Shown here: piece after piece, positions 49,401 through 61,667 of the stretch
Numbering within the stretch: the first letter of the stretch is position 1
How the letters are laid out: every line of letters starts with the position of its first letter
From: Hericium rajendrae
Taxonomy: Eukaryota; Basidiomycota; Agaricomycetes; Russulales; Hericiaceae
Reading direction: 5' to 3'
Length of the DNA: 64,000 nucleotides
Assembly: GCA_033439255.1 (NCBI GenBank)
Contig: CM065878.1
Location: forward strand, 2,170,001 to 2,234,000
The notes under the pieces: generated by a model
The model's input: the letters and a program-made list of their open reading frames with translations, nothing else
Databases searched by the model: none
Told to the model about the DNA's origin: nothing
Program-made: the position numbers and the translations under genes

Positions 49401-49797
49401 TACGCGAGACGCACCCGGATGATTCCCGTAAGGTTCTCAACATAGCTTTTCTCAGTCTCGATGAGGTCAATCAAAGGGTTGGACTTCTTCGTGCGTGAAT
49501 CCGCTGTAGGACTGATGGGTGATGGCGGGAGGTTGTTTAGATCTTCGAGACGAGTTAGTTAGGGAAATCGGATTCCACATCTGTGTAACTCGCACCTGGC
49601 GGACGTTGTTCCGTCAGGTCGAACGGTTGGAGGCCAGGAGATGACGAGGCACTGGCAGGATCGGAACCGAATTTTGGTGGAGGCGGCGGGGGAAACTGAA
49701 GAAAGTCATCCTCGTTTGGGGGTGGTGGGGGAGCTTGCCTCGACCTGGCGAGGGCAGAGATTTATATGAGTAGGTTTCCGCGACAGAGCCGTTCATA
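46476..49797 (-). CDS. RhoGEF (DH domain) with PH-like C-terminal domain
   Basis: Activates a Rho/Cdc42-type GTPase. The N-terminus is poly-Pro. The DH domain begins LIDLIETEKSYVENLTGIIR and includes LEAVFKANRALLGKLKEIG and LEGPYTLYCERFCIGFDDWE. The middle shows LFLLPKARIKYYKKLYARLM, and a PH-like segment follows. A ~200 residue Pro/Gly/Ser-rich stretch leads to a second folded domain (CKVFLKQNHAQWKSLGSAKL) ending AGSDRSLR. The start is uncertain: ATG 49797 gives MNGSVAETYSYK, but a one-base frame change near 49740 is needed to reach the PPPPPNEDDFLQF frame, and coding may begin further upstream. Which GTPase it serves cannot be told. Confidence 0.82.
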
Positions 49798-50096
49798 TGG
49801 GCAGGCTTTAGGAGCGGCGAGGCCTGCCTGGAGAGTCGGGCGGGAGGTGGTGGAGAAAGCAGACCTGGCCTCAGAGAGCGCGTCGCTGCTCGGCAAGCGC
49901 TCTTTGGCTGGCCCAGAACACACGTGGTGATTCGCCGGTCCCTGCCGTTCCTCTCGCCGATCCTTCGGTTACCGCTCTTCCCCTCGCTCTCCCTCCTCTG
50001 ACTGGTGTGTACATTTCAACGCAATTGCGCCATGGTGTTCTCATCTCTGAGTTGCTTTATAAACTTTCCGTATGACTAGCGCGTCGCCGTACAACA

Positions 50097-51054
50097 ATGC
50101 CCGAACCCGTCGTGTATCCCGTTCCATGGCTAGAAGGAACGTTCACCTCGCGCGACAGAACTGAAGCCCTCCTTAAACCAGAACTCGAGAACGGGATCAT
50201 CACGTATCATGACTACGAATCCGCAACGAATTTCTATCCTGGCATGCACAAATACTATCCTGTTCGTATCCATCTTGATGCCATTGACATGGACCATCTG
50301 ATCACGTCGCGCTAACGCACCGCGCCTATGCAGATGGCAGGCATGACGCTCGGCTGGGCCGCTGGCGCCGCCTTCAACAACTACGTCCGCCGACCCATAC
50401 CCGGTGCCAAAAAATGGTGGGGCGGCGCGTTCAGCATCGTCAGCTCGCTCGCCGGCATGGTCTACGGGCAGATCAAGCGCGCAGAGGCGCACAGGGACTT
50501 CGTCGCGTCGCTGGAGAACCGGCCCGGATTCTTTCAGGCGCTTGAGAACGTGCACATGCGCACGGGGGGCCAGCGCCCGTTGGGCCTTCCACAGGTAGGC
50601 AGGACCAGCAGGGTGCGCGTCTCGGCGCTACCGGAGTCTGCACCTCAGCCGCAAGAATCTTACGAGACCTGGAGTGAAGACGGATTATCTTCCCAGCCCA
50701 GTCCGCCTGGTATGTGTCCGAGCCTATTCCGTGAGCGCAGATCGGTCTGACCCGTCTCCGTCAGCTTCCACGCCCATGCCGACACGGACTACACAGCAAT
50801 CCACGACCAAATGGGATGACATCCGTGCGGCACATAGCAGGAACGCGCCCCGGTCGACGTGGGAGGAAATCCGTCAAAGGCAAGGGCGCTCCAGGCTTGC
50901 CAAACCAGATTCCACGGACAGCGCGGAACAGCCGTCATCGAACTATGATGGCGACGCTGAACGTGCGCAAGAGCAGGCGAAGTTTGACGCCATGCTGGAG
51001 GCAGAGCGGCGGAAAGCTGAGAATCCGTCGGAGGGAGCGAGGTCATGGAGATGA
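50097..51054 (+). CDS. Conserved hypothetical protein with glycine-zipper hairpin
   Basis: Three exons, about 275 aa. The start is MPEPVVYPVPWLEGTF at 50097. A Gly/Ala-rich segment (MAGMTLGWAAGAAFNNYVRR, then WWGGAFSIVSSLAGMVYGQI) could form a pair of membrane-inserting helices, as in small mitochondrial proteins of the OCIA type; this is a guess from pattern only. The C-terminal half is polar with KWDDIRAAHSR and TWEEIRQRQGRSR, two related repeats, and a charged end. Introns after KYYP and inside the Ala codon of PPA join cleanly. I do not recognise a named family. Confidence 0.75.
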
Positions 51055-51335
51055 TACCAGTTCCGTTCTGATTACTCCGATGCGATTTGCTCAGACAATT
51101 GTATCATGAACGTCCCTTCATTCATACGTGATATCCGGCCCTGTACTTTAATCTAGCGTTCTACATCATACAACATATCAGTTCCAAGAATTGCACCTAT
51201 CACGATCGAGCAGAGGCATAATACACAAATATCCGGAATGCAGTGAAATGAGACAAGAGTCCAGCGGGTCCGGCGTGTGGACGCAAGGAAAAACATAAGA
51301 CATATCGAGAGAGATATCAGATAGTGTCGACGGGC

Positions 51336-54220
51336 TCAGTAGGAGCCCCTTACACTGCGCGCAAGCATCGCCTCTTCGGTCCTCGCCATCTCGTTGACCG
51401 TCCATCCGCTGCCTTCTGCAGATGGGGGCGGCGGAGGCGGCGGCGGCGGTGCTACAGAGGCGTTCTGCTGTTGCGCCTGCATCTCGTCGTCGTAGGGCGA
51501 GCTAACGGGCAGCGGCGCGATGTGCGAACCCGTGGACTCGTCGCCGTTGGCCGATTTCGCGAAGGCGGTCGCGCGCGAGAAGTGGTAGAGCGGGATACCG
51601 ACCTGCAGAGGCTGCTGCTGGGTTGTCATCCGCACGATCTCAGTCATCAGCCCTTGTAGTAGCTTCTCCTGGCGTGCTATAAAAATCTTCATGAGCCGTG
51701 GAACAAGTCAAATGCAGGACTCTTACTTCCTATTGGTGACCTCTTGCCGAATTCGGTCATTGCGAACCTACATAATGATGGGTAAACGGGGAGATAAACT
51801 TGGCAGCGTGCAGGCGATCTTACCTGAGGACGTTGATCTCACCCCAGACAGCATACTCCCTACTCGTATCGCCAATCTCGATATAATACTTACAGAGCTG
51901 AATCTGGACAACGGCGGCTAGATACCAGCAGATCTAGAAGACACTTGTCATTTCACCGTCCAGCCCTAAAACAATAAATACTTGCCGTCGTGAATGGATG
52001 TAGACGCGTTGTATCAAACGATGTCGCGCTGAGAGAATAATGCTGTGACAATATCGCACGGGCGGCGTGAATACAGCGATTCGTCGACATTGAGTTCGGG
52101 TCGGCGAAGTCTATATACGGATTGTGCAGCGTTATCGTGGCACTAGCAGGAGCATACAGGTGAGTGGTAGAGAAAAATGAGTGTCAATTCACGGCTTACG
52201 CATGCGGTACCATGTGCACCACGTAAAGGTCAGTGTCCAAGCCGCCGCCATACGTGTTGTCAGTTTCACCGAGGAAATCCTTATACACTGCCGGGATGCT
52301 TGTTGGGAACGCCACACATACGAGCTTATCCAACGCCTCGAAGCCTGGCAACTTATATGGGTTCTGGATCTTGCTCAGGGCATCTGGGTTGCGCAGGCTC
52401 GTGCGAACGTTGAAGTCAGTGACTTTCCCGAACAGCATCATGGCTTTGAGCAGGAGGAGAAAAGAGTCGGTGTATTGAGGCGGATGATGCGTGAAGACAT
52501 CATGCGTGATGAGGCTTTGCGGATTGTCGGACACGGTTGCCTGTATCAAGTGATGGTCAGTGTCTGCACAATGTGACCTAGACAGAGAGTGTCACATTTG
52601 ACTCAAAGTCAGCCCCGCGAAGTGGCAGTTCAGTGCCGATGTCGCGCTCGTCGACGCCATGTACCCAGCCTCCAACCGCAACAATACGATCAAACAGAAT
52701 GGTCATCCACCACGTCCGCCGCCGAAGTTCCAGTTCCAGCCTATCCTTCGGCGGTGCGAGGTAGGCGCCCGGTGAACTGCTATTATGCGACGCATACGTC
52801 CCTGGATAATTCAGACGCAAGGGCACAGCCGCGCGGGTCTGGAAGCCTGCGAAAATCCAGACCTCGACCCAGCGACCCTCTGCATAGAAGTACCAGGACA
52901 ACAGCACGCATGCCTGCATGACGGGGAAGATGTCGTCGCCGCTCGCCATCGTGCGATCAATGTACTGCCTCGTTTTGCTGGCATGGTATTCGGCGAATCG
53001 ATCTCGACGTGTGCCGTCTGGGAGGGTGATTATGTCTTTCGAAGCCCATCGCGAGGCAGAAGCACACTACGGGGATAGTGAGTGATGCAACTACCGGTGC
53101 AGGTAATGTGAAAACCAACTATAGCGTGTAAGATGGCGGAGTGGGGAAAGCCGGGATTCTTCGGTGGTAACCGCATCGCGGCAAGGAACGAAGGTCGATG
53201 GAGAACCCGGGATCCACAGGGATCACATCTGAAGAAGACGTCGATACTGCAGAGCTTATGAGCGTGACTGAAAGCGGAAGGTCAAGGTAACGCACCAGTG
53301 ATCGAGGGCAGCCGGATCTGGCAGGTCAGGATTCCATCCAGAAAAGAGAAGACTGTTGAATGCATCTGAGCGTCTACGTGAGGAGTTGGAGCGCAATTCT
53401 GGACTTTCGCTGTGGCTTGAGCGGTCTATGGACATTCGATGCATATCTAAGGATGCATGGGGAAGCGCGATATTGGGAGTCATGTTCGACCCGCTTGCAC
53501 CTCGGTCATTGTCTGGAGAATATGGACCAATCGAGGAGAATTTGGTCGCTGGGGAGGATGTGGATGAGTACGCTTGAGCAGCGGTCGTTGCCGGAGACAG
53601 ATGATTCGGAGACGGCGAGCGGGACACAGAGGAGCCCCGCCTTCTACTCTTCAGTTTCTTCCTCAATTGAGCTGAGGGACGAGCTTTAGTAAAGATCACG
53701 GTCGATAGAAAGTGTTACATACCAACTTGCTCCTCTAAATCTTTGATCTTATCCAGAGGATCGACGTCGGGGGCCAGCGGCAATCCCTCGACCGGGTCAT
53801 ACGAGCATTGAGGTGTTTCCGGATGCCTATGATGGACATGACTTAGCAGGCCATCTGGCTAGGATATAGTTTATACTCACGCGTAGCCTGGGGGCGGTGG
53901 GACGCTGACCAGCGCTTGCCATTGTCTGCAAACAATGTCGAGATCCAGAAATGTAACACCGGTCAAAGCGGCCGACTCACTTTACGCAAGTCCCGCAATG
54001 TGGGCGCGCAGCATCACATTTCTTGGCCACATATTAAAGATGGGCTAAGAGCGAGGAGAGGCCGAAACTCACCAGCTTCCTCTTCCGACAGGACAAGCAT
54101 GCCTAGATAGAGATTAGCGACGTAGCTCGATGCTCGGCAAGCTATGCGATGTGCTCACTTGATTCCTTCGCAAAGAAGGTCGACTTGAAGAGTTTGAAGG
54201 TGTAGATACTTTTGGCATGA
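51336..54220 (-). CDS. Zn2Cys6 transcription factor (Fungal_trans)
   Basis: The start MPKVSTPSNSSSRPSLRRNQ (54220) runs straight into the zinc cluster ACLSCRKRKLKCDAARPHCG, then TCVKQW and a sixth Cys in PQCSYDP. Introns interrupt the cluster after RNQ, after RKRKL and after TCVK. A short coiled coil (DPLDKIKDLEEQVG), a Ser/Pro-rich part and the middle homology region follow: GDDIFPVMQACVLLSWYFYA, ELELRRRTWWMTILFDRI, VCVAFPTSIPAVYKD and LCKYYIEIGDTSREYAVWGE. The C-terminus holds nine prolines in a row and ends MLARSVRGSY. Targets are unknown. It shares the FP-DxHLY/DLY-VHMxPH pattern with the factor at the right edge, so the two are probably paralogs. Confidence 0.87.
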
Positions 54221-55594
54221 CTTAGGGATGGAGAGAGGTAACAGAGAAGAAGAGGCACGGAGTCACAAGGATGCACACTGCGCGTTGCCGCGGCAATATA
54301 ACGCCTGAGAATCTTAGGCAAGACAACACAAAACAGCAGTTGCCAGGGGGGGTCCGATGAGACGGGAGAGTGCCCAGAACGACGAAGAAGGAGAGGCAGC
54401 GCTCGTGCCGTTCAAGGCTTTGAGTGAGATGGTGGTTCGGGTGCCCTGCCGCTTGTTGCTGCTGTGCTGCATATCGAACTCTGCTCGCACACGAACAGTG
54501 CCGGCACCCATTCTCAGCCTCCCGAACCCCGAGCGCCGTTCCACTGCCGTCCTCCGGGCGCTGCATGTACAGGTCTCGGAAATGACCCGGAGCTCTGTTC
54601 AATTCCAATTCCCCACCCGGTTTCCTCGTGAAAATATCCCCTGCTAATGGAGAAGTATCATCTGTTATCTATTGTTTTAATGTCTTTGGACTAAAACTGT
54701 CTTAAATTCCACAAGACGAGGTAGGCATGGCTTTGATAATGACCTTGAAGGTCCAGGTGCAGAGGTGGCATAGTAAGTCTATGTAAGATCTCGGTTACCA
54801 GCTGAACTTCGACCTCAGGTCGAAGTGATCGACATTCACTTCTTTCATCATAATGCAAGATCCCCTGCATTTATGTCTCGAGCTGGTTGAGCACGTAGAT
54901 CTGTGCCTGTGCTGCCAATGACGACGACCAATTGACCAGCGATCGTCGAGAAACGAGCACACAACATGCAAATTCAGTCCCCCAAGAATTGCTCAAAATC
55001 ATACATGATTGAGAACTTACATCGCCAGAGTGTTCAAAATCGCTCTTGCAATTCTTTGTTGATGTTGACATTCATTCTGGGGAGTTTGAGGACGCAAAGT
55101 GTACGTATTTGTGGAGAATATCCGCTGGGTCCGAGGAACAAGTACGTTCCCCTCGGGGATACTCATTTCATTTTTCCACATCTCCCAGCCACATCCCTGC
55201 GCGGTGATCTTTCAATTCGGGATAGTAAATGAATTGTGCCTTGCCATTGATCATCGTCTCCGGCGACGGTTGACTTTAGAGCCTGGATGGCGCTCCAGAT
55301 ATTCCACAGATAAGCCAGGGCTGCAAGCTATGCCTCCAAGTCGGAGGTAGCGAAAAATCCAGCGTAGAGCTACAAACCAAAGAATATACCAATCCGCCGA
55401 CGTACCGTGGAGTGAAGCGTCGAGATAATTTGGACAATACGAACCATTGACGATGCTGCACCTCAAGATGAACACTAGGTCGACATATCTCAAAAGCACA
55501 GCATATGGAAGACAATTTTAAGGATACCAGTTATGACCTGTTGTGAAGTTCAATCAGACATCGAGAAAGACGACAATCAGGATCAGAATCACAC
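54221..55594. other. Intergenic region of about 1.4 kb with unassigned open frames
   Basis: Several 60-90 codon frames occur on both strands (for example minus 55251-55515 with FEICRPSVHLEVQHRQWFV, and plus 54966-55232), but I could not join them into a gene or match a family. It may be the remains of a gene, or chance. No terminal repeats were found. Confidence 0.35.
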
Positions 55595-56398
55595 TCACAT
55601 GATTGTTGCAACGATGCGGCGAGAATGAGGTATGTGTCGGAACTCGGTGAGATAGATGCCTGTATCTAAAGTTTGCGCGCTTTTCGAAGACTAGCACGTC
55701 TATGGGATACTTACCCTGCCAGGTGCCCAGGTTAAGACGTCCTTGGGTGATTGGGACCGAGACAGTCGGTCCAATCAGGGACGTCTTCGTGTGGGAAACG
55801 CTGTGAAATACAGTTAGGTGTCATGAATTTGGCACAATGACGGCCAGGAGAGCTCGTACGAATCACTGGAGAATATTGATGAGATGCATGGTACAACTGG
55901 CTAATATAACGCATAACTCACTCGGGCCCTTCGTCAGTGTGACGCCAATTGAGCGACTCCGGTACGACGTTATCGAGGGCCATATCCATGTCTGTAGAGC
56001 GTCAATTATGGAGAGATAATCAGGCATTATGCTGTGTATTCACCTCTTCTGACATCTGGATGAAGTATTGCAGTCGGTGAATACTCAATCGCGGGCGATG
56101 TGCTGTGCACACGCACCGCTATCGTAATTTTCGTTGATCGTCAATGCTGCGGATGTGTGCTGTCTGCAACCACTGATCAGACTAAACACTGTGCCAGCAG
56201 AATAGGACGGAATTACATGAAGAGGAAGAGCATTCCAACCTGCCCATATCGAGTTTGATTGGCCTAACAGATGAAATAAACAGGAAGACTGACCTCAACA
56301 CCGCGCAGGCCAGGTTGAATATGGGTCAAGATTTCCTCGGTCACTAGGTGACACCCTTTTCCGCGTTTACCCAGCGTGAAGGTCTTCTGCCAACCCAT
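55595..56398 (-). CDS. YjbQ/UPF0047 family protein
   Basis: Small protein of the YjbQ family; the E. coli member has been reported to show secondary thiamine-phosphate synthase activity, but its real role is unclear. The start ATG 56398 gives MGWQKTFTLGKRGKGCHLVT. Conserved blocks follow: EEILTHIQPGLRGVE, HTSAALTINENYDSDVRRDM, LNWRHTDEG and ITQGRLNLGTWQGIYLTEF, ending RRIVATIM. Six introns split about 140 codons, and one exon (56044-56055) is only 12 nt, coding for part of DVRR. The upstream in-frame ATG (56518) is less likely, because the family begins near WQKTF. The frame is intact. Confidence 0.88.
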
Positions 56399-56654
56399 AA
56401 CGATAAAAAGATGAATGCGACTGCAAAAACTACCCAATGGTCCGGAAGAGGTGGAAGGTGTCGGCGACGATGGCCACAAAGCGCCGACTATCTTAAGGCA
56501 AGGGACCAATGACATCACTGATTTTACTCGATCTTCAATTAGACGGTGAACAGATACTTTTATAAACTATCATACATACGAGATACCCTACGATACACAG
56601 TCTAATGGTATTACAAGGAGGTACTGTAGCATATGCGGATAGGTAAATACAGGA

Positions 56655-57770
56655 CTACGGTTCATCCGAACTACCAAACCGGCGTGACCTCTCAACACCA
56701 CCACGATTCCCTGGTACATTCCTGTTGCGACAGTGATTCGCATAATGACCCTTCTCGCCACACTAAAAGAGAATAGATCAGCCTCGCATGCGAGAGTAAA
56801 TGGCAAAAGAATACATACCTTGAAGCATAAAACCTCATCCAAGTTACGACGTGGTCCAGGCGGTCCTCCTCCTCCACCGGCGGCCGGGCCGCCATAGCCG
56901 CCACCACCTCCATTGAAAGCGTTACGATCAAAGTCAGCGTAGCGCCCGTAACCTGGTGGCGGCGGGCCGAGATCTCTATGAGAGGGAGGCGAAGGCGGTT
57001 CATATGCTTTTGATGGTGGCAGATCGGGCTTCGGGCTGAAAAAGAAAACGGCGATTAGTCGCTATCAAGTAGAGGATAAGGATGCTACTCACTGGCCCCG
57101 GGGACAGTCCGGACCGAGAGGGCAAAGCCCTGTCAGATATAACTGACAAGCTACCCGTCTGACGTGTTTTCGGGGACACGCAGGGCCTAAGGCACATGAG
57201 ATTCAGGTTCGAGAAGGAACAAGGGGAGAATAGACGTACCAAGCTTACAGAATCCTCTCTTATAGTCGGGGCATTCAATTTTACGCTCCTTCGGATGGGC
57301 ATACAGACACTCATCGCCAGCGGAGCAATAGCCATGTTTCGCGAACCACCAACATTCGGGCATACGCCTCAGGTTATACTCATGCAAGAACTCACAGGCA
57401 TCGCCCTTCTTACATAGACCACGCAACCAATGCTTGCACACAGTGGCTAAGCGTTCTCTATCTCGAGGATGTGTGGGAAGCTGTTTGGGTGGCTGGAAAT
57501 TCTGGGACGAAGGTGTTGTGTGTCGTAATGGACAATGAAGTGGACCGAGTGGACAACCAGCTGGTGTCAGGTTCAACCGACAAATCTGATCGTCTATAAT
57601 GTGTGGGCAATGAGCCATACGAAAATGTAGATGAAAGTACAGCACGTACCTTTGTCAAGCTTTATGCCCAGCTCATTCTTCACGAAAAGCTCTTCTGGAA
57701 AATTGTTCTGATGAAACTGGGGAGCGACAATGTCTCGCAAAGGAGATGGGCCAACGAGCGTATCTGCCAT
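56655..57770 (-). CDS. YTH1: mRNA 3'-end processing factor YTH1/CPSF30
   Basis: CPSF subunit that reads the polyadenylation signal. The start MADTLVGPSPLRDIV (57770) is followed by FPEELFVKNELGIKLDKD, then a run of CCCH fingers: CRLNLTPAGCPLGPLHCPLRH, CKHWLRGLCKKGDACEFLH, CWWFAKHGYCSAGDECLYAH, CPDYKRGFCKLGPACPRKH and CQLYLTGLCPLGPDCPRGH. A Gly/Pro-rich linker leads to a CCHC knuckle (CFKCGEKGHYANHCRNR), found in metazoan and basidiomycete CPSF30 but not in yeast Yth1. It ends RFGSSDEP. All introns join in frame. Confidence 0.95.
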
Positions 57771-58347
57771 TTCACAGACGAAGTGGATGGTTGTAAGGCA
57801 AGATCTTCCGGGTCTATCGATTGAGCGAGGCGCTTACTTGAGCGCTTACTTCCCGATCCGGCTTAGTCAGCCGATTCTGGTCTCGTGGCCGCGTGTACTT
57901 TCTTCGAGTGCACCAGCCTGCACCAGCCAAGTTGGGCGCGTATGGCGCGTATGGTTTTCTCAGAAGCACATAATGTTCGCCTGATCACCATTATCATCCC
58001 GGTCTATGCCATATGCGACATCTGAACCCTTGCCAAGCAGCGGAAAGTGGTTTCTCCTGATTGGGTACAGCCCTTATGGAGCTCTTGTGCCCTACAAAAA
58101 CCAGCGTTCGATCGGGAAACTACTGCGGGGCTGGGTATTTACCGTGAAACCACCGAATGGTATCAAAAATGAAGAAGAGTATCATATTGAAATTCAGATC
58201 ACTGACGCTTTTTCCCCGATAGAGCTTCCAGAAGTTCGGTGATGGCGGCTTGCTTCAGTCCTGCGATGATAAGAAGACCCCAGCTTCGCACTCAGTTCAT
58301 GAACTTTTCCCACTGACCCTTCCCCCTCTCCGCTCTACTGATCAAGC
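57771..58347. promoter_or_regulatory. Divergent promoter region, YTH1 and P450
   Basis: 577 bp between divergent start codons. It contains a 79-codon frame (58006-58242) with no recognised domain, and GCGCGTATGGCGCGTATGG near 57938, a small direct repeat. A pyrimidine-rich tract precedes the P450 start. Confidence 0.4.
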
Positions 58348-60448
58348 ATGTCTGACCCTTCCCTTTACCTCGAATATGCGAGTGCTGGGCTCATTTTTGT
58401 CGTCGCATTTTCTGCATACTTTGTCGATTCTCGATCACGGCGTCGCGACCGTCCACCCCTTCCGCCGGGGCCTGTGATGTCGTGGTTTAACAGTGCTTAT
58501 CTGCCGAAGCTATACCCTTGGCGCACATATGCTGAATGGCGTGAAATTTATGGTGTGTCTGGTCTATCACTAGGTTTCCACAACCTCTTGTACTGAACGC
58601 GTGCAGGCGATCTCATCTATATTCGCGCTTTTGGAAATCCCATGCTCATTTTGAACTCATCCAAGGCCGCATATGATCTTCTTGACAAGCGCAGCTCCAT
58701 CTACTCTTCTCGGCCCGCGCGCATCATGGTTCAGCAACTGTACGGCCATCTATATGAAGTTGTAGTACCGTACGGCTGACTTCCATGTGCATAGCATGGG
58801 ATTCGACTGGTTGTTCTCATCCATGCTTTATGGCCCAACTTGGCGGAAACATCGGTCACTCTTCCAGAGACATTTCCATCAACGTTCTACCCTCCAGCAC
58901 CAACCTGTCCAAACGGTCGAGGCGCACACTTTGTTGCGCAACCTGTGTTCCACGCCCGATGACTTATTTCATCACATTCGGCGGTCTGTCTCTCTCTTCA
59001 ATATATTGGGAGATCCTCTGAGATGTTTTGCATCCTGAAGGGGCTCAGCTGCCGTCGTCATGAATATCTCGTATGGACATCAAGTCAGTCAAGAAGGCGA
59101 CATCTATGTGACCATCGCTGATCGCGCAATGACTGGGATCGCAGCCGCTGGGCTATTCGGGACCTACCTGGTAGATTATATCCCTTGGCGTACGTATTCT
59201 TTGATTACACCCTAATTTCTGCTCTTGACCTGTCAAGTTGTTATTGTCTAGTCAAATATGTGCCATCTTGGCTTCCGGGCGCCGGCTTTAAACGCCAGGC
59301 GACAGAGTGGAGGGAATACAGCCGCGCCATGCTTGATAGGCCGTTTGAAATGGTGCAAGAGCGGATGGTACTTTCTTTCGCCTTCTATTCGCTTCCTGTC
59401 CCTAACAGTCGGACAGCGAAATGGGACTGCTAAACCTTGCTTTACAACTGCCGAGCTAGAGAATTGGAACAAATCGGGTCAGGACCCTACGCACAAGATT
59501 ATGATCCAGAATGTCGCTGCGATTTCGTATGCGGCTGGTGCTGACACCGTGCGTCTGGACTGTTCTATGAATCGCTCTATGAATGTGAAGGGCTCACCAT
59601 TGACACGCTGCACCACAGACTGTTTCGGCTCTTCTGTCATTTTTCCTCGCCATGTCACTCCACCCTGAAATCCAAGTGAAAGCACAACAGGAAATCGATG
59701 CCGTCACCGGCGGCCAGCGACTTCCTCAGTTCTCAGACCGGAGTGCACTTTCCTTTATTAGCTGCATTGTGTGGGAGTGCCTGCGTTGGAACCCGGTCAC
59801 GCCGCTTGGTCTCATACACACCGCGACGGAAGACGACATCTACGCGGGCTATTCCATCCCAAAGGGGACGCATGTCATGGCAAATGTTTGGTATGTCCCC
59901 TCGAGATTACATGCATAATGTGCATGACTTGATGTCCGTCATAGGAACATCCTGCATGATGTCGCCACGTACCCGGACCCAATGTTATTTATGCCAGAAC
60001 GGTTTGAGGACGAAGAAACGAATAAGGCGCAGGGAATCAACGATCTCCCACTCGCGGCTTTTGGCTTTGGAAGACGGTGAGTACTCCATTCACAACTATG
60101 CATCTGTACATGCGCTTGTCACTTAGAGTTCTGATCACGGTTTTCACGTGGATAGCATGTGTCCCGGGCGTTACTTGGCTTTGGATACAATCTGGATCAA
60201 CATCGCGTGCGTTTTGTCTAGCTTCACGATCTCCAAGGCCATCGACAAGAATGGAAGCGTCATAGAGCCTGACACTGAATTTACATCGGAGTTCTTGAGG
60301 TACTTGTGTCTTGTAGGCCCCTGCTCCCACCTTTACTGACACTGCCACCTCCAGCCGGCCGAAACCATTCCAGGCCTGTATTCGCCCTCGTTCTGCAGCC
60401 GCCCTTGAACTGATTCGCGAGACCGAGTATGACCATTCCACCTCCTGA
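58348..60448 (+). CDS. Cytochrome P450 monooxygenase
   Basis: Membrane-bound haem-thiolate oxidase. An N-terminal anchor (LYLEYASAGLIFVVAFSAYF) is followed by the PPLPPGP hinge. Then come WRKHRSLFQRHF (helix C), the I-helix with GADTTVSALLSFFLAM, the K-helix ECLRWNP (ExxR), the meander region with PERFEDEETNK, and the haem loop FGFGRRMCPGRYLALD with the axial Cys. About 510 aa in roughly ten exons; intron joins restore every motif, so it looks intact. It resembles the large fungal group annotated as O-methylsterigmatocystin oxidoreductase-like, but the substrate is unknown. The neighbours are housekeeping genes, not a biosynthetic cluster. Confidence 0.93.
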
Positions 60449-60557
60449 TGAAAGCACGATTTGCACGACAGAGGTTCAAACCGTGTTGTAATTTCCCGAC
60501 ACCGTATACACCTGTATGCCTCCCCATGTATGTAATGATCTGAGCAATTTTGTATCG

Positions 60558-61667
60558 CTACCACCACCCGAGCACGCGTACTGTTCCACCTGCCTCAGTG
60601 ACGCGTTTTGCCGCTTGAGATACTTCCTCCATCCACCGCTCATCATCAAGTTTACTTGCACCATTGACCGCTTCTGTACCCTCCGTATTATTTACTTCGA
60701 CGAGGTATGTAGTGTGCAGTGGAATGTCCTGAGACGAATGGACACGTGTTGGCGGCAGCTTCAGGGCCGTGAGGATATCAGCCTGAGATGGCAAGCCACA
60801 GGGTCCAACACGAACACGGAACAGCGCATGGAGCCTTCCGTCCTGCCCTTTCGGTTCTGCCGGGAGCACCGTGGGGTCGTTACTCAAAATGTAAAACCGA
60901 GTATGGTTTACTGCGTCCGCATCAGCGCCCGAATGTCCCGTGCGTGCGCACGAGGGACTCACCGCTCTGGTCCTGGATGCCGCGGTGCAGCACCTCGAGG
61001 TTCGGGTAGATATTGACCACGAAGTCCGAGCAGATCGCGGCGCTGTGTTCATGGCTGGGATCCGTCGAGATGGTCGCCGCGGCCCCTGCAGTCGACGGCA
61101 CCTGCATCACGGTCGCGTTGGGCAGATGTCGACTGATGAACTGCCCGCACTGGCCCAGCGCCTGCCCACGCCTGCATCAGAACGGCTCGCGTGGAATGGC
61201 ATATAAAAAGCAAACGCACCTGCTCGTGACTCAGGATGCGCTGAACGTTTTTGAGCGCCACGCCCTTCCGCACGAGCAGACAGTGCTGCACTGGCAGCGT
61301 GACGGCGCCGCGCACCCACGTCCCCGCACCGAGCGCGTCCCCACGAAGCAGCGCATACGTCTCCGCGACAGGGCCATAGATACTATTCTCCTGCGGCACA
61401 AGCGCAAGCGGCGCCTCCCCCACCGCCGCAAACACATCTCCATCTCACCATCAGCGTTCTGTCGCGAAGTCCCGGACGCGGGTAGCGCACCTGCAATGCT
61501 CGCGCGCAGCTCGTACGCGACGCGGTCCCCGAACGTGCTATACGCGATCTAGATCGGTGCGTTCAGGCAGAGCCGCGGGACGGACGCGGGGGCGCACGCA
61601 CCTGGTGGGAGTACGTGCCCACGGGCCCGAGATAGACGAGCGTCGGCAGCGGTGCGGGTTCGCTCAT
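60558..61667 (-). CDS. PHA2: Prephenate dehydratase
   Basis: Converts prephenate to phenylpyruvate in phenylalanine synthesis. The start MSEPAPLPTLVYLGPVGTYS (61667) carries the GPxGTxS motif. It continues with IAYSTFGDRVAYEL, ALVPQENSIYGPV (the E-N-S substrate loop), LSHEQ, and HTRFYILSNDP, the TRF catalytic block. The C-terminal ACT-like regulatory domain (LHALFRV, LTALKLPPTRVHSSQ) ends GTVRVLGWW; Phe feedback is typical of the family. Four exons, about 300 aa, fungal length. In ACT domains an ESRP/ESRK motif is usual; here the matching stretch is LPPTRVHSS. Tail to tail with the P450, 110 bp apart. Confidence 0.92.

Noticed and set aside
58006-58242. 79-codon frame between YTH1 and the P450
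   Set aside because: It has a start codon and polar, ordinary composition, but no family match, no supporting splice context and a position inside a promoter region.
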